Source: CAYQJL01 sp964573295
GTDB taxonomy: Bacteria; Eisenbacteria; RBG-16-71-46; CAIMUX01; WJJG01
Direction: 5' to 3'
Assembly (NCBI GenBank): GCA_964573295.1
Contig: CAZNJE010000008.1
Span: 58,711 to 122,710, forward strand
DNA: 64,000 bases
Under the pieces are notes generated by a model. It searched no databases. It saw only the letters and a program-made list of their open reading frames with translations, and was not told the DNA's origin. A program made the position numbers and the translations under genes. This document shows, in pieces, positions 19,781 to 29,000 of the stretch. Every line of letters starts with the position of its first letter. The first letter of the stretch is position 1.

Positions 19781-20747
19781 GCGAACGTTCCCGGTACCGC
19801 TGGGCCGCGGCGACGAAGGCCTCGAAAACCGCCCGGTGCCGCGCGTAGGCTGTCAAGCATTCCGGATGCCACTGGAGGGCAAGCAGGAAGCCCTCGTCTT
19901 TCAAGGGCTGGCTTCCCGCGCCGGACTGCGCCTTCCCTGTCTGCATGTCCACCGCCCTCCCCGCCTCCACCACCCTCCCCGCCTCGGCCGGTCTCTTGCG
20001 ATCTACCGGCTCCATGGCCTCGATGAGCCCGTCGGCCGACCAGGCCGTCGCCCGCCAGCCCGGGGCGATCTCGTCAACGGCCTGATGGTGAAAGCTGTTT
20101 ACCGGGAGCGGGTCACTCCCGACGATGCGGGCCAGAGCGCTGCCCGGCTCGATCCTCACCTCGTGAGCCAGCATGTCCCGTGGAAAACCTCGGAAGTAGT
20201 CGTGCTTGAAGGCCGACCGGCGCAGGGCGTCCAGGTCCTGGCACAGCGTGCCGCCATGAAACGCGTTCAGGATCTGAAACCCCCTGCAGATCGCGAGCAC
20301 GGGAATCGAGCTTCGTGCGATCAGATCCAGGATGCGGTACTCCATGGAGTCGCGTTCGCGGTCGGGCTCCTGGCAAGCCTCATGACGCTCTGCGCCGTAG
20401 TAACGCGGATCCAGGTCTCCGCCCCCGGTCAGGCAGAGGCCGTCCAGCGCAGGGGAGGTCACGCGCGAGCCCCCCTGCGGCGACAGATAGAGGTCCAGCT
20501 CGTCCAGGGCGCCTGGCACGAGCGCCACCGGAACTCCCCCGGCGGCGCGGATCGCGGCGAAGTAGGCCCGCGACATCGAGTATCGGGGCGAAGGGAAACC
20601 CGCCTCGGGGGCATCGAGCATGAGCGTCAATCCAATGCGCGGACGATTGGCGACCGCAGGGTTATGCGGTACCTCTGCCACTGCGTCCTCATGGTCGCGC
20701 GGCACGTCTCCCATGGCGTCCTCATGGACGCACGGCACATCTCCCAT
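19764..20747 (-). CDS. Peptidase C26 / gamma-glutamyl-GABA hydrolase-like amidotransferase
   Basis: A 327-residue class I glutamine amidotransferase-like hydrolase: oxyanion region LCLTGGGDLDPRYY, nucleophile elbow VLAICRGFQILN and catalytic histidine in LQWHPE, as in PuuD. It would cleave gamma-glutamyl amides, for example in putrescine degradation or folate polyglutamate trimming. AGGAGC lies seven bases before the given ATG, but the N-terminus is a 33-bp tandem repeat whose every copy carries GAGGACGCC before a start-like codon, so initiation could occur at 20747, 20714 or the following GTG. A low-complexity insert (AEAGRVVEAGRAVD) sits before the WHPE motif, where most relatives have none. 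Confidence 0.85.
   Translation of the reverse strand: MGDVPCVHEDAMGDVPRDHEDAVAEVPHNPAVANRPRIGLTLMLDAPEAGFPSPRYSMSRAYFAAIRAAGGVPVALVPGALDELDLYLSPQGGSRVTSPALDGLCLTGGGDLDPRYYGAERHEACQEPDRERDSMEYRILDLIARSSIPVLAICRGFQILNAFHGGTLCQDLDALRRSAFKHDYFRGFPRDMLAHEVRIEPGSALARIVGSDPLPVNSFHHQAVDEIAPGWRATAWSADGLIEAMEPVDRKRPAEAGRVVEAGRAVDMQTGKAQSGAGSQPLKDEGFLLALQWHPECLTAYARHRAVFEAFVAAAQRYRERSLNVPG
20682..20747. repeat. 33-bp repeat carrying start codon and ribosome-site-like sequence
   Basis: Two 33-bp copies and a degraded third encode MGDVP-x-x-H-E-D-A. On the minus strand each unit contains ATGAGGACGCC followed by ATG or GTG, so each duplication also copies a possible translation start of the amidotransferase gene. 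Confidence 0.85.
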
Positions 20748-21014
20748 GGCGTCTGCTCCTATCGACGATTCCTTTTGCCCTTCCCTCCGGCACTCCCCGT
20801 CGGCCTGCTTGAGTGCGCGACGACGGGCTGGCAGCCGGATTCAGCTCAACCGCCCAGTGCAACACGGAAACCGCGGGCAGAATAGCATATGGCTCCCATC
20901 CTTACAGTTGCGCACTTGCGAGCCGATGGTATCTATGGAGGCTGCAGAGTCGCCTCGAGAACGCACGCGGCCGAACCCTGCCGTCTCGGCGAAGCCCAAC
21001 CAGGGAGGTAGGTC

Positions 21015-21599
21015 ATGCTGGAGAGACGTCCCATCCGAGAAGACATCCGAGGAGCCATCCTAGCCGCCACCGTCATGGCGTTGCTGATCGTGCTCCCCTC
21101 GTGTTCCCGGATCCAGGTGCACACACTAGCGGACCCGGGCGCAAGCTTCACCGCCTACGAAACGTTCGCATTCTTGCCCAAGGGCGGCATGAAGAATGTG
21201 CCCGGAGGCGGTCCGCGAACGCGCATCATCCGCGACCCGCTCTTCCACGCGCACGTGCAGGCGGCCGTGGAGGAAGACTTGCTCGCGAAAGGATACCGTC
21301 GCATCAGTGAACCGAGCCATGCCGATGTGCTCGTCGGCTACCGCACCGCCATGAAGGACCAGGCCGAGGTCATGCCGGCCGTCTACGGCGTCGGCTGGCG
21401 CGGCCGCGTCCATCAGGTCCGTCCGGCTCACGTCAAGTGGTACAAAGAGGGCACGCTGGTGATCGACCTGATCGATCGCCGCGGCGAGCACCTGGTCTGG
21501 CGCGGCGTGGGCGTCGGGGCGATGCGCGACATGAAGCCCGGGGAAGAGCTAAGAGAGGCCGTCGGCGAGATCATGAACAGGTATCCGCCCGAAGGTTGA
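21015..21599 (+). CDS. DUF4136 lipoprotein
   Basis: A 194-residue lipoprotein: signal ILAATVMALLIVLPSC with lipobox cysteine, then a DUF4136 fold. Its features are the YETFAFLP strand, a helix with VEEDLLAKGYRRISEPSHADVLVGY, and a closing W-x-G-x-G strand before a final helix ending in RYPPEG. GGAGG with a six-base spacer supports the ATG. The family is exported and widespread in Gram-negative bacteria with no known biochemical role. Confidence 0.9.
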   Translation: MLERRPIREDIRGAILAATVMALLIVLPSCSRIQVHTLADPGASFTAYETFAFLPKGGMKNVPGGGPRTRIIRDPLFHAHVQAAVEEDLLAKGYRRISEPSHADVLVGYRTAMKDQAEVMPAVYGVGWRGRVHQVRPAHVKWYKEGTLVIDLIDRRGEHLVWRGVGVGAMRDMKPGEELREAVGEIMNRYPPEG

Positions 21600-21657
21600 T
21601 CGAGCACGCCCTTGTGGAGACCCTGCACTCGCGGAAGCGGGATCGAGCACACCCGAC

Positions 21658-24378
21658 TCAGGGAGCCATCCACCCGTGGAAGATGTACTCGATGCGGCTG
21701 ACCGCCAGCCGCCCGCCGAGCGGATCGTGGAATGTGGTCCTCATCTGTAGGGGCTCATCCATCGTGATGCACTCTCCGGCAAGATACACGCTTTGGGTGG
21801 TGCAGGCGGTCGACCAGCTGGTGGCGGAGGCGCACTCGGGTTCGTCTTGCCGGGTCAAGGTGAGACGCGCCGCGGGGGACGGACCCTCGAGCGCCCCCCG
21901 CACGCGCACCTCGACCTGATAGCAACGCGGATCGATACGTAGCCCTGCAGTACCAGCAGTACCATCGGTAAGAATCCAACCTCCGTCGCCAGCCTCGCTC
22001 CCCGGCGGCAGGAGCAGTGCCGGACAGGCACAGGGCACCCACGCCGGAGAACCGATGACCGGACCGATCTCTCCCTCCAACTGGATCCCGAGTCGCCCGG
22101 ACCAATCGGGATGGTTCGTATGCAACGAAAGCCCGTTCGATCCCACCTGCACACCTACGGACACCCAACCCTCGATTCGAAACGGTGCCGGGGTCGTCGC
22201 GGTGGCCCCCGAGTCGAGGTCGGTGAGACGAATCGTGTAGCCGCTCGATTGCCCCGCGAAGCGTTCGGCCACCCAGAAGTAGCGTCCACTGTTCTCCGCC
22301 CCCGCCGAGATGGTATGGACCGGAACCCCACCACGCAGCAACTCGATCCGCACCGCCGACCCGCACAGGCCGTCGGCGAACCACTCCAGGGCCACCAGCG
22401 ATCCCGTAATCCAGGTCTCACCTCCGCGAGGAGAGGTCAGCACGACCGAACACGGACGTTCGATGACAAACGCGGCCCCGGTCGCAGACGCACCACCCGA
22501 TGAGGTCGCGCGGACACGGTAGCCCGACGAGCCCGCGACCGGTTGCCGTACGCGCCAGGCATAGGTGCCCGTGTTGGGCGCGGCCTCAGCGATCACGAGG
22601 CTCACCTCCGCGCCACGCAGCAGTTCCAGGCGCACCGTCGGCTCGCAGTGCCCGCGGCGGTTCCATTCGATGCGCCGGTCGGTGCCGGCCACCCAAACCT
22701 CACCAGCAGCCGGTGACAGGAGACGTAGCTCACACGGCTCGAGAATCTCGAAGGAGGCGGGACTCTCGGCAACCGCCCCACTCGAGGGATCGGTAACCCG
22801 CAACCGGTAGCCCGCCTCGGCGACGCCGCAGCGCTCGGCCGTCCAGATGTGCGATCCGGAGTTCGGGATACCGCCGGCGATGGCGAGACAGGTACCGCCG
22901 CCGCGCACGAGCTCGAGATCGACCACCGGGCCGCAGGCCCCATCCGCATCCCACTCGATCCAGTAGGGCGCGCCTTCTTGCCACTGCTCGCCGCCCACGG
23001 GAGAGGTCAGGCTGATCTCACACGGCGTCTCGATCGTGAAGCCGGAGCTGGTGACCCAGGATCCGCTTTCTGAATCGGTCAGGCGCAAGGAGTACCCCGG
23101 CCCGTTTTCGGCGCACGCGGCAACTGTCCACTCGAAGGCGCCGTCGTTGGGCGTCTGAGCGGTGACGGTGGCGCAGAAGGCGCCCTCGTAGAGGAGATCG
23201 ATCGTCACGCTCCCGCCGCAAGTCTCACTGGCATCCCACAGGATCAGCTTGTCCTCTCCTTCGATCCAGGTCTCGCCGGCGGCCGGCGCGTCGACGCCGA
23301 GCACGCAGTCAGAGGTGATCGTGAAGGGCCCGTCGCTCTGATCTGAAGCCCCCGACACGGGGTGCGCGATCGCGATCTCGTATCCCTCTTCCTCGGGTCC
23401 GCATCCTTCGGCGATCCACTCGTAGGATCCGCTGTTGGGGACGCCGTCGGCAATCGTCTGACAGGGGAGACCGTTCGACAGCAGGGTGAGTCTGATCGCG
23501 CCCTCGCAATCACCCGTCGTGCTCCACTCGATCTGGACCGGATCTCCACTGGGCAGCACTTCACCGCCATTCGGGCTCTCCAGCGTCAGCTCGCAAGGCT
23601 CGATGCGCTTCAGGAACGTCAGCGGTTCGGGGGTCACGGCCGTGCTGCCGGTCTCTGGATCGCGCAGCCGCAACGCGTAGCCGGTACCCTCGCCCGCGGC
23701 CGCCACCACCGGCCAGTCGTAGGCGCCGGTGTTGGGGGCCGCCTCATCGATCGCGAAGACGAATTCATCCTCGTAGAGTAGGTCGACGATCAGAGCCGGC
23801 GAACAGGCGCCGCCGACCGTCCACCAACGCAGGCTCAGCGTGTCTCCCTCGGTCCAGATGAGATCCTCTCGGGGACTGCCGATCTCGAACTCGCACACGA
23901 GGTCGAGGACCGAGACGGCAAAGGGCTGGTCGCTCTGGGCGGTGGCGCCGGTGGTCAGATCGGTCACCCGGATCCGGTACCCCACGCTATCGGAGGAACA
24001 CGGTTGGCAGACCCAATCGAAGCGGCCGTCGTTGGCCGTCTCGGCCGCCAGGACCGCGCAAACGGCGCCGTCACGAACCAGGTCGATCCCCACTTGGCCG
24101 CCGGCGGGTTCCTCCGACACCCACTCGATGGGGTAGCTTTCTCCGGCGAACCACACTTCTCCGCCTCGCGGGGAGGTGACCAGGAGATGGGACGAAGAGG
24201 CATCGAAGCCCTGTGGCGCCGTGAAGTTCTCGACCATGCACCCGGTCAGGCCAACGGCGAGGCACACGGCGAGGCAACCGCTCAGACCGCGGACCACCTT
24301 GCCGGGCGCCCAGCCCGGGCGGAGATGCTCATCGGCGCCATGTCCCAGGCGGCGCAGTCCTTGCGGATGGGTCTGCAC
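21658..24378 (-). CDS. Lipoprotein with seven Kre9/KNH-like Ig repeats
   Basis: A 906-residue lipoprotein: the GTG start has AGGAGG four bases upstream, and the signal ends in VGLTGC. Seven repeats of about 92 residues follow. Each has SP-x-GGE-x-W, I-x-W, V-x-I-D/E-L-L, A-x-x-x-P-N-x-G-x-Y-x-W and GYRIRVTD-x-x-SG-x-x-A, matching the Ser-Thr-rich/Kre9-KNH-like Ig domain (PF10342). Most repeats start with a cysteine and carry further Cys residues that could form disulfides. The last 150 residues form a separate beta-rich domain. It is a surface-displayed fibre or adhesin-like protein with no enzyme motif. The repeats are diverged in DNA, so this array is old, unlike the short tandem repeats elsewhere. 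Confidence 0.8.
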   Translation of the reverse strand: MQTHPQGLRRLGHGADEHLRPGWAPGKVVRGLSGCLAVCLAVGLTGCMVENFTAPQGFDASSSHLLVTSPRGGEVWFAGESYPIEWVSEEPAGGQVGIDLVRDGAVCAVLAAETANDGRFDWVCQPCSSDSVGYRIRVTDLTTGATAQSDQPFAVSVLDLVCEFEIGSPREDLIWTEGDTLSLRWWTVGGACSPALIVDLLYEDEFVFAIDEAAPNTGAYDWPVVAAAGEGTGYALRLRDPETGSTAVTPEPLTFLKRIEPCELTLESPNGGEVLPSGDPVQIEWSTTGDCEGAIRLTLLSNGLPCQTIADGVPNSGSYEWIAEGCGPEEEGYEIAIAHPVSGASDQSDGPFTITSDCVLGVDAPAAGETWIEGEDKLILWDASETCGGSVTIDLLYEGAFCATVTAQTPNDGAFEWTVAACAENGPGYSLRLTDSESGSWVTSSGFTIETPCEISLTSPVGGEQWQEGAPYWIEWDADGACGPVVDLELVRGGGTCLAIAGGIPNSGSHIWTAERCGVAEAGYRLRVTDPSSGAVAESPASFEILEPCELRLLSPAAGEVWVAGTDRRIEWNRRGHCEPTVRLELLRGAEVSLVIAEAAPNTGTYAWRVRQPVAGSSGYRVRATSSGGASATGAAFVIERPCSVVLTSPRGGETWITGSLVALEWFADGLCGSAVRIELLRGGVPVHTISAGAENSGRYFWVAERFAGQSSGYTIRLTDLDSGATATTPAPFRIEGWVSVGVQVGSNGLSLHTNHPDWSGRLGIQLEGEIGPVIGSPAWVPCACPALLLPPGSEAGDGGWILTDGTAGTAGLRIDPRCYQVEVRVRGALEGPSPAARLTLTRQDEPECASATSWSTACTTQSVYLAGECITMDEPLQMRTTFHDPLGGRLAVSRIEYIFHGWMAP

Positions 24379-24734
24379 AGGGCCTCCTGCCGTGGCCCGG
24401 TTCCTACTCCTCACACCGTCCGCCGGCGGTCGGGTTGGGCAGGCCGGGTCTCGAAGCCGTCCCTAGCGGGGCCAGTACTTCGGATCAATCCTACTCGTCA
24501 CCCATCGGCTGATTTCAGCCAGACCCTTAGGCGGCGGCGCGAGAAATCCCGTTCGTCTCCCCCCGGGCGCCCATCGGGCCCCGAGCCAGACCCGAAGGGG
24601 TTCCAACGGGCCCGGACGCCTGGAGGGCCGGACACTTCGAGGCAACCCCTGCCCCGCGCTCCTCGTAGGTTGCATGAGAGGCAAAGGGAATCTGCCCCCC
24701 CCCCGGCAGTCTTCACAATTTCGGAGGTTCACCC
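24379..24734. other. Divergent intergenic region
   Basis: About 355 bp between the seven-repeat lipoprotein and the DUF4097 gene. Apart from the ribosome site GGAGG (24724-24728) of the latter and a run of Cs near 24696, I see no repeat, hairpin or credible small gene. Confidence 0.5.
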
Positions 24735-25835
24735 GTGCGCATCCCCCACAACGTCCATCGAAGGACCACGCCGCCCGGAAGAGGCGTGCCGGCGGCGTCG
24801 TATCTCGCCATGATCTCTCCAATTGTCGTGATCGCCGTGATCGCACTGACGGCCGGCTGGCCGTCGGCCTCCCAGGCACAGGAGTTCTCCGAGTCCTTCC
24901 GTTTCGGGGAAGACCACCTCTGTCTCGTCAACATGATCGGCGCGATTTCGATCGAGCCTACCTCGGGAAGTGAGTTCGAGGTCGAGGTGACGGTGCGCGG
25001 CGATGACGCCAAGCCCGGCCTGCTCGAGTTCGACGCCGATCGGGGCCGCAATAGCGAGTTGGTCATCCTCTTCCCCCTGGAGGACGAGCGCACTTACGTC
25101 TACCCACGGCTGGGCCGCTGGTCGAACTCGAGCTTCCGCTACCCGCGGCGGCCGGCAGAGGACCGCAGCTGGGCCGACCGGCTCGGTCTGGGCAAGGACG
25201 GCCCGAAGGTGAAGGTGAAGGGTAGCGGCCGGGGCCTGGAGGTCTGGGCGGATGTAACCGTTCGCGTTCCGCGGGACGGAGAACTCCGCGTTCGCCACGG
25301 CGTCGGCTCGATCCGGGCCGAGAAGATCCGCGGTTCGTGTACATTCGATCTGAACAGTGGGGACGTCGACGTCCGTCATGTAGACGGAGACCTCGTGATC
25401 AACACCGGCAGCGGCGACGTGGCGGTGGCCGAGGTTCGCGGCGATTTGCATGTCGACACCGGCAGCGGCGACGTAGCGGTGGCCGAGGTTCGCGGCGACT
25501 TGCATGTCGACACCGGCAGCGGCGACGTCAGGGCCGCGAACGTATCTGCCGAATCGGTGCTGATCGACACCGGGAGCGGCTCGGTGCGCCTCGAACTGGA
25601 CCGGATGGGCAACGGCGACTTCGAGATCGACACCGGCAGTGGCGGCATCGAGCTGCGCTTGGCCGACGACGCTTCGGTCCACGTGCGGGCCTCGACTGGA
25701 AGCGGCGAGATCGATGTCAACCTGGACGGGACACGCATCCGTAACTCAGAGGATGATGTTTCGTTCAAGGTAGGCGGCGCCAACGCCAACGTCCGTCTCG
25801 ACACGGGTAGTGGGGGAATCCGGATCTGGCAGTAG
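24735..25835 (+). CDS. DUF4097 (LiaG-like) beta-repeat exported protein
   Basis: A 366-residue protein starting at GTG, with GGAGG seven bases upstream. A hydrophobic export signal (MISPIVVIAVIALTAGWPSA) precedes a DUF4097 right-handed beta-structure of repeated D-T-G-S-G-D/S-V units. Two adjacent units are almost identical at DNA level (54-bp duplication, 25403-25510), indicating recent expansion. DUF4097/LiaG-like proteins are exported putative adhesins or envelope-stress proteins. A basic segment (KDGPKVKVKGSGRG) lies before the repeats. Confidence 0.85.
   Translation: MRIPHNVHRRTTPPGRGVPAASYLAMISPIVVIAVIALTAGWPSASQAQEFSESFRFGEDHLCLVNMIGAISIEPTSGSEFEVEVTVRGDDAKPGLLEFDADRGRNSELVILFPLEDERTYVYPRLGRWSNSSFRYPRRPAEDRSWADRLGLGKDGPKVKVKGSGRGLEVWADVTVRVPRDGELRVRHGVGSIRAEKIRGSCTFDLNSGDVDVRHVDGDLVINTGSGDVAVAEVRGDLHVDTGSGDVAVAEVRGDLHVDTGSGDVRAANVSAESVLIDTGSGSVRLELDRMGNGDFEIDTGSGGIELRLADDASVHVRASTGSGEIDVNLDGTRIRNSEDDVSFKVGGANANVRLDTGSGGIRIWQ
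25403..25527. repeat. 54-bp coding duplication in DUF4097 gene
   Basis: Two 54-bp units differing at about two bases encode TGSGDVAVAEVRGDLHVD twice, followed by the start of a third. One unit is one full turn of the beta-repeat, so the duplication adds a coil without breaking the fold. Confidence 0.95.
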
Positions 25836-25919
25836 CCGGGACAAGTTGCGACGGCCACCACCCCCTCCTCCGGCCGGCGACAACTCGCTGTCGGGGAAGG
25901 ATTCCCTCACAGAGTTCGA

Positions 25920-25950
25920 GCGGCCGGGGAGCAGCGATCTCCCCGGCCGC
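25920..25950. terminator. GC-rich hairpin between convergent genes
   Basis: A perfect 12-bp stem (GCGGCCGGGGAG with CTCCCCGGCCGC) and a 7-nt loop lie between the end of DUF4097 and the end of the large GDD-Y gene. No T-run follows on either strand, so efficient intrinsic termination is not assured. A 19-bp direct repeat follows (25991-26009 and 26027-26045). Confidence 0.55.
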
Positions 25951-26055
25951 TTCGCATCCACCACCTGCGCCCCGACCTACGCCACGGCCCGCGCCACAGC
26001 CGGCACCACAACCTGAACCACAACCCGCGTCACAGCCGGCACCACTTTCACCGCG

Positions 26056-29000
26056 TCAAGGCTGACGCTGATCCTCGACCGCCGTCTCGAACGTACGCAA
26101 CACCAGCGGATCGTACTCGTCGGCCAGACGCAGCTTCACACGCGCCTCCGTCTCGGGCCCGCCCAACGCCATGAGCGCTTCCACGGCGGCCGCACGCAGC
26201 GCGGGCGTCTCTCGTTCGTATCCGCGGTCGAGCATCTCGAGCAAGGTCTGGCGTGCCTTCCCGCGCGCTCGCATGGAACGCTCATCGGTGCTGTCGGCCA
26301 GGCTCTGGGCCACCTGGCCCAGGACCTGCGTCCGAAGCGCGGCCTGAAGCTCTCTCTCGGGCCAGCGTTCATCGTCCACGGCCGTCAGCGAACGGCACAG
26401 CGGGGTTACCGCCGCCACACCGAAGTGGCGGACCGCCACGCCGGCCGCCGCCCGCACGGTGAGTTCCCGATCCCCGAGCATCTCGACCAGGCGCCTCAGC
26501 GAGGTCGTGTCCTCGAGCGCATCGACTGCCCCGATCGCCACCAGGCGCCTCCGCTCCTCGTCGGCATCCAAGAACTTCCGAACCGTCTTCGCCGCCTCCG
26601 GATTTCCGATCCGGCCCAGGGCGGCGATGAGACGATTCCAGTCGTCCCGGCGCGACTTCTTCCCGAGCAGCGCCTCCATCGGCTCCCGCGCCTTCGTGCA
26701 CTTCAGATCCCCCAGCAGGCCGATCACGTTCTGAGCCGTGCGGCCCTCGGCCTCCTCCAGCAGCGGCAGGACGCGGGCGGTGAAGGTATCCGGATGCGCC
26801 TCGGCCAGTTCTTGGATCGCGCGGTACTCGAGTCCGCTCCGGGTGTCCAGCTTCGTGCGCACCACATGGTCGACGGCCTCTGGACCCTTCGCGATCAAGG
26901 CCTTGCGGGCCCGGCGCACCTTCTCACGTGCCGACCCCACCTCCCAGAGCGAGGCGGTCTCGAAGAGTTCCTCGACCGTGCGCAAGGAGTCCTCGGCCGT
27001 GAGCGTGATCTCCGGCACCACCTCTCCCGGCACCTCGATGTCGCGATCCAGGTCGATTCCCAATCCATACGTGCGCTGTCTCCAGACCGCGCCATCGGTC
27101 CCCGGGGCGCCGGCGGCGTAGGTGTCGGCGCCCTCCAGGTCCAGGAACAGCCCTGCGCCGCAGAAGCCCCGGGCCCAGGTCACCGTCCCCTGCCCGATGC
27201 CGGGGGTGGCGTAGACATCGTTGCCGAGCGCATCGATGAAGACCGCCACCGAGTTCGTGATGCTGATGCCGTGTCCGTCGCTGACCAGGTAGTAATCGTT
27301 GCCGCTTTCATCGTACAGCCACCCGACCGAGAGATCGTGAGCCGTACCCTGGGTCACCCCGAACTTGCACACATAGTGATCGTCACCACCGCGGTCCCAC
27401 AGTGATCCCACCGCCAAATGGATCCCCGCCCCTTGCGAGTACTGGGTCGCCGTGTAGCGGTCATTGCCGGCGCCGTCGTAGAGCAATCCCACCGAATACC
27501 AGTACGCCGATCCCTGCGAGTAGACCTCCCCGTTGTAGAAGTCGTTGCCGGCTTCGTCCATGAGGATCCCCACCCCGCCGCCGGCCCGCGGGCGGAACCC
27601 GATCGAGAACCCCTGCGACAGAGCCTGGAAATCGTTCGGCAGCAGGGGCGCGTGCAGATACCGCCCGCCGGCGCGATACACATCGTTCCCGGCTTGGTCG
27701 AACAGGAGGCCTGCCCCGAAGGTCGATGCGAATCCCTGCGACTGACGGGCACAAACGTAGGTGTCGTTGTCGTCATAGCGGATCGGGACGGCGCCGGTGC
27801 CGGGCACCGCATGCACGCCCGTCTCGAACGCCCGGTCGAGCTGGAGTTCGGGACCCGGCGGCGCCTCGGCGGCGGCACCCGAGACCAGTGCTCCCATACC
27901 GAACGCCCCCGCCCCCTGACACAGGTTGCGTCCTTCGAAGTAATCCACACCGCCGCCGTCGAACAAGAACCCGGCGCCGAAGAACCCGGCGCCCAGCGAG
28001 CCGTCATCGCCGCGGTAGAGGTCGTTCCCGCCGGCATCGATCAGGACCGATACACCCATCAGCGCGCCGCCCAGCGTGTAGCTCAGGCCATGGGCGTCGT
28101 AAAGGTCATCTCCGGCATAGTCGACCAGCGCCGCGAAGGGCCAGGTGATGCCGCCTACCGCCGAGGCGATACGTCCACGGTAGACATCATCGCCACCCGG
28201 CTCGATGAGGAAGGAGATGCGCGAGAGCGCCTCGTAGCTGTAGGTATTGTTGCCCGGCCCGCCGATGAGCAGCAGACCCCAGGGCGTTTCGTGCCAGCCC
28301 ACGACGGCGCCGCCGACGCCGGGATAGTCGGCCGCGGCCTCCGGCCAGGCCGCCTTCGGATCGAGACCGGCGAATCGGCACACGGCCTCGAGGAATCGCT
28401 GGGCGGCAAGCGTGAGCGCTTCGCGGTCGACTTGCGACGCCAGGTCCAGCACAAAGTCCTCGCTCAAGTCCAGCGTGGTGTCGGCGGGCAGGCCGCGCTC
28501 GAAGTGCAGGGCGCCCTTTCGAATCTTGTCGGCGGGATCCTCGCTGTCCCCCCAGAAAGCCGGCGCCATCGTGAGCAGCTGTATGCGCTCCTCGACCGAC
28601 CACTCCCGGAAAGCCCGGAGCAGGTCCTGCTCCGCTTCGCCGGTGCGCCTCAAGAACGCCAGTACGCGCTTCTCAATGTCCCCATCGGTCATTCTGACTG
28701 CGGCCGCCCTACCTGCGGTCGCTCCACCTGCGGTCGTCCCACTCGCGGTCACTCCATCCGCGGTCCATCCGTCGGCAGTCGCTCTACCGGCCGCCTCGCC
28801 GTCCTCGGCCGACAACCGCTTCTCCACCCCTGGCCATCCCAGACGATCGGCCTGCTCATCCCCTGGTGCTTCGCAGAGGAGACCCAGACGGTGGGCGAGC
28901 AGAGCGGGATGATGGACCTCGAGGCGCAGGGCCTCGACCTGTTGTTCCTGCCACCCGGGAACCTGTAGCGGCGAGGCCAGCAAGCGCTCGACCAGCGCCA

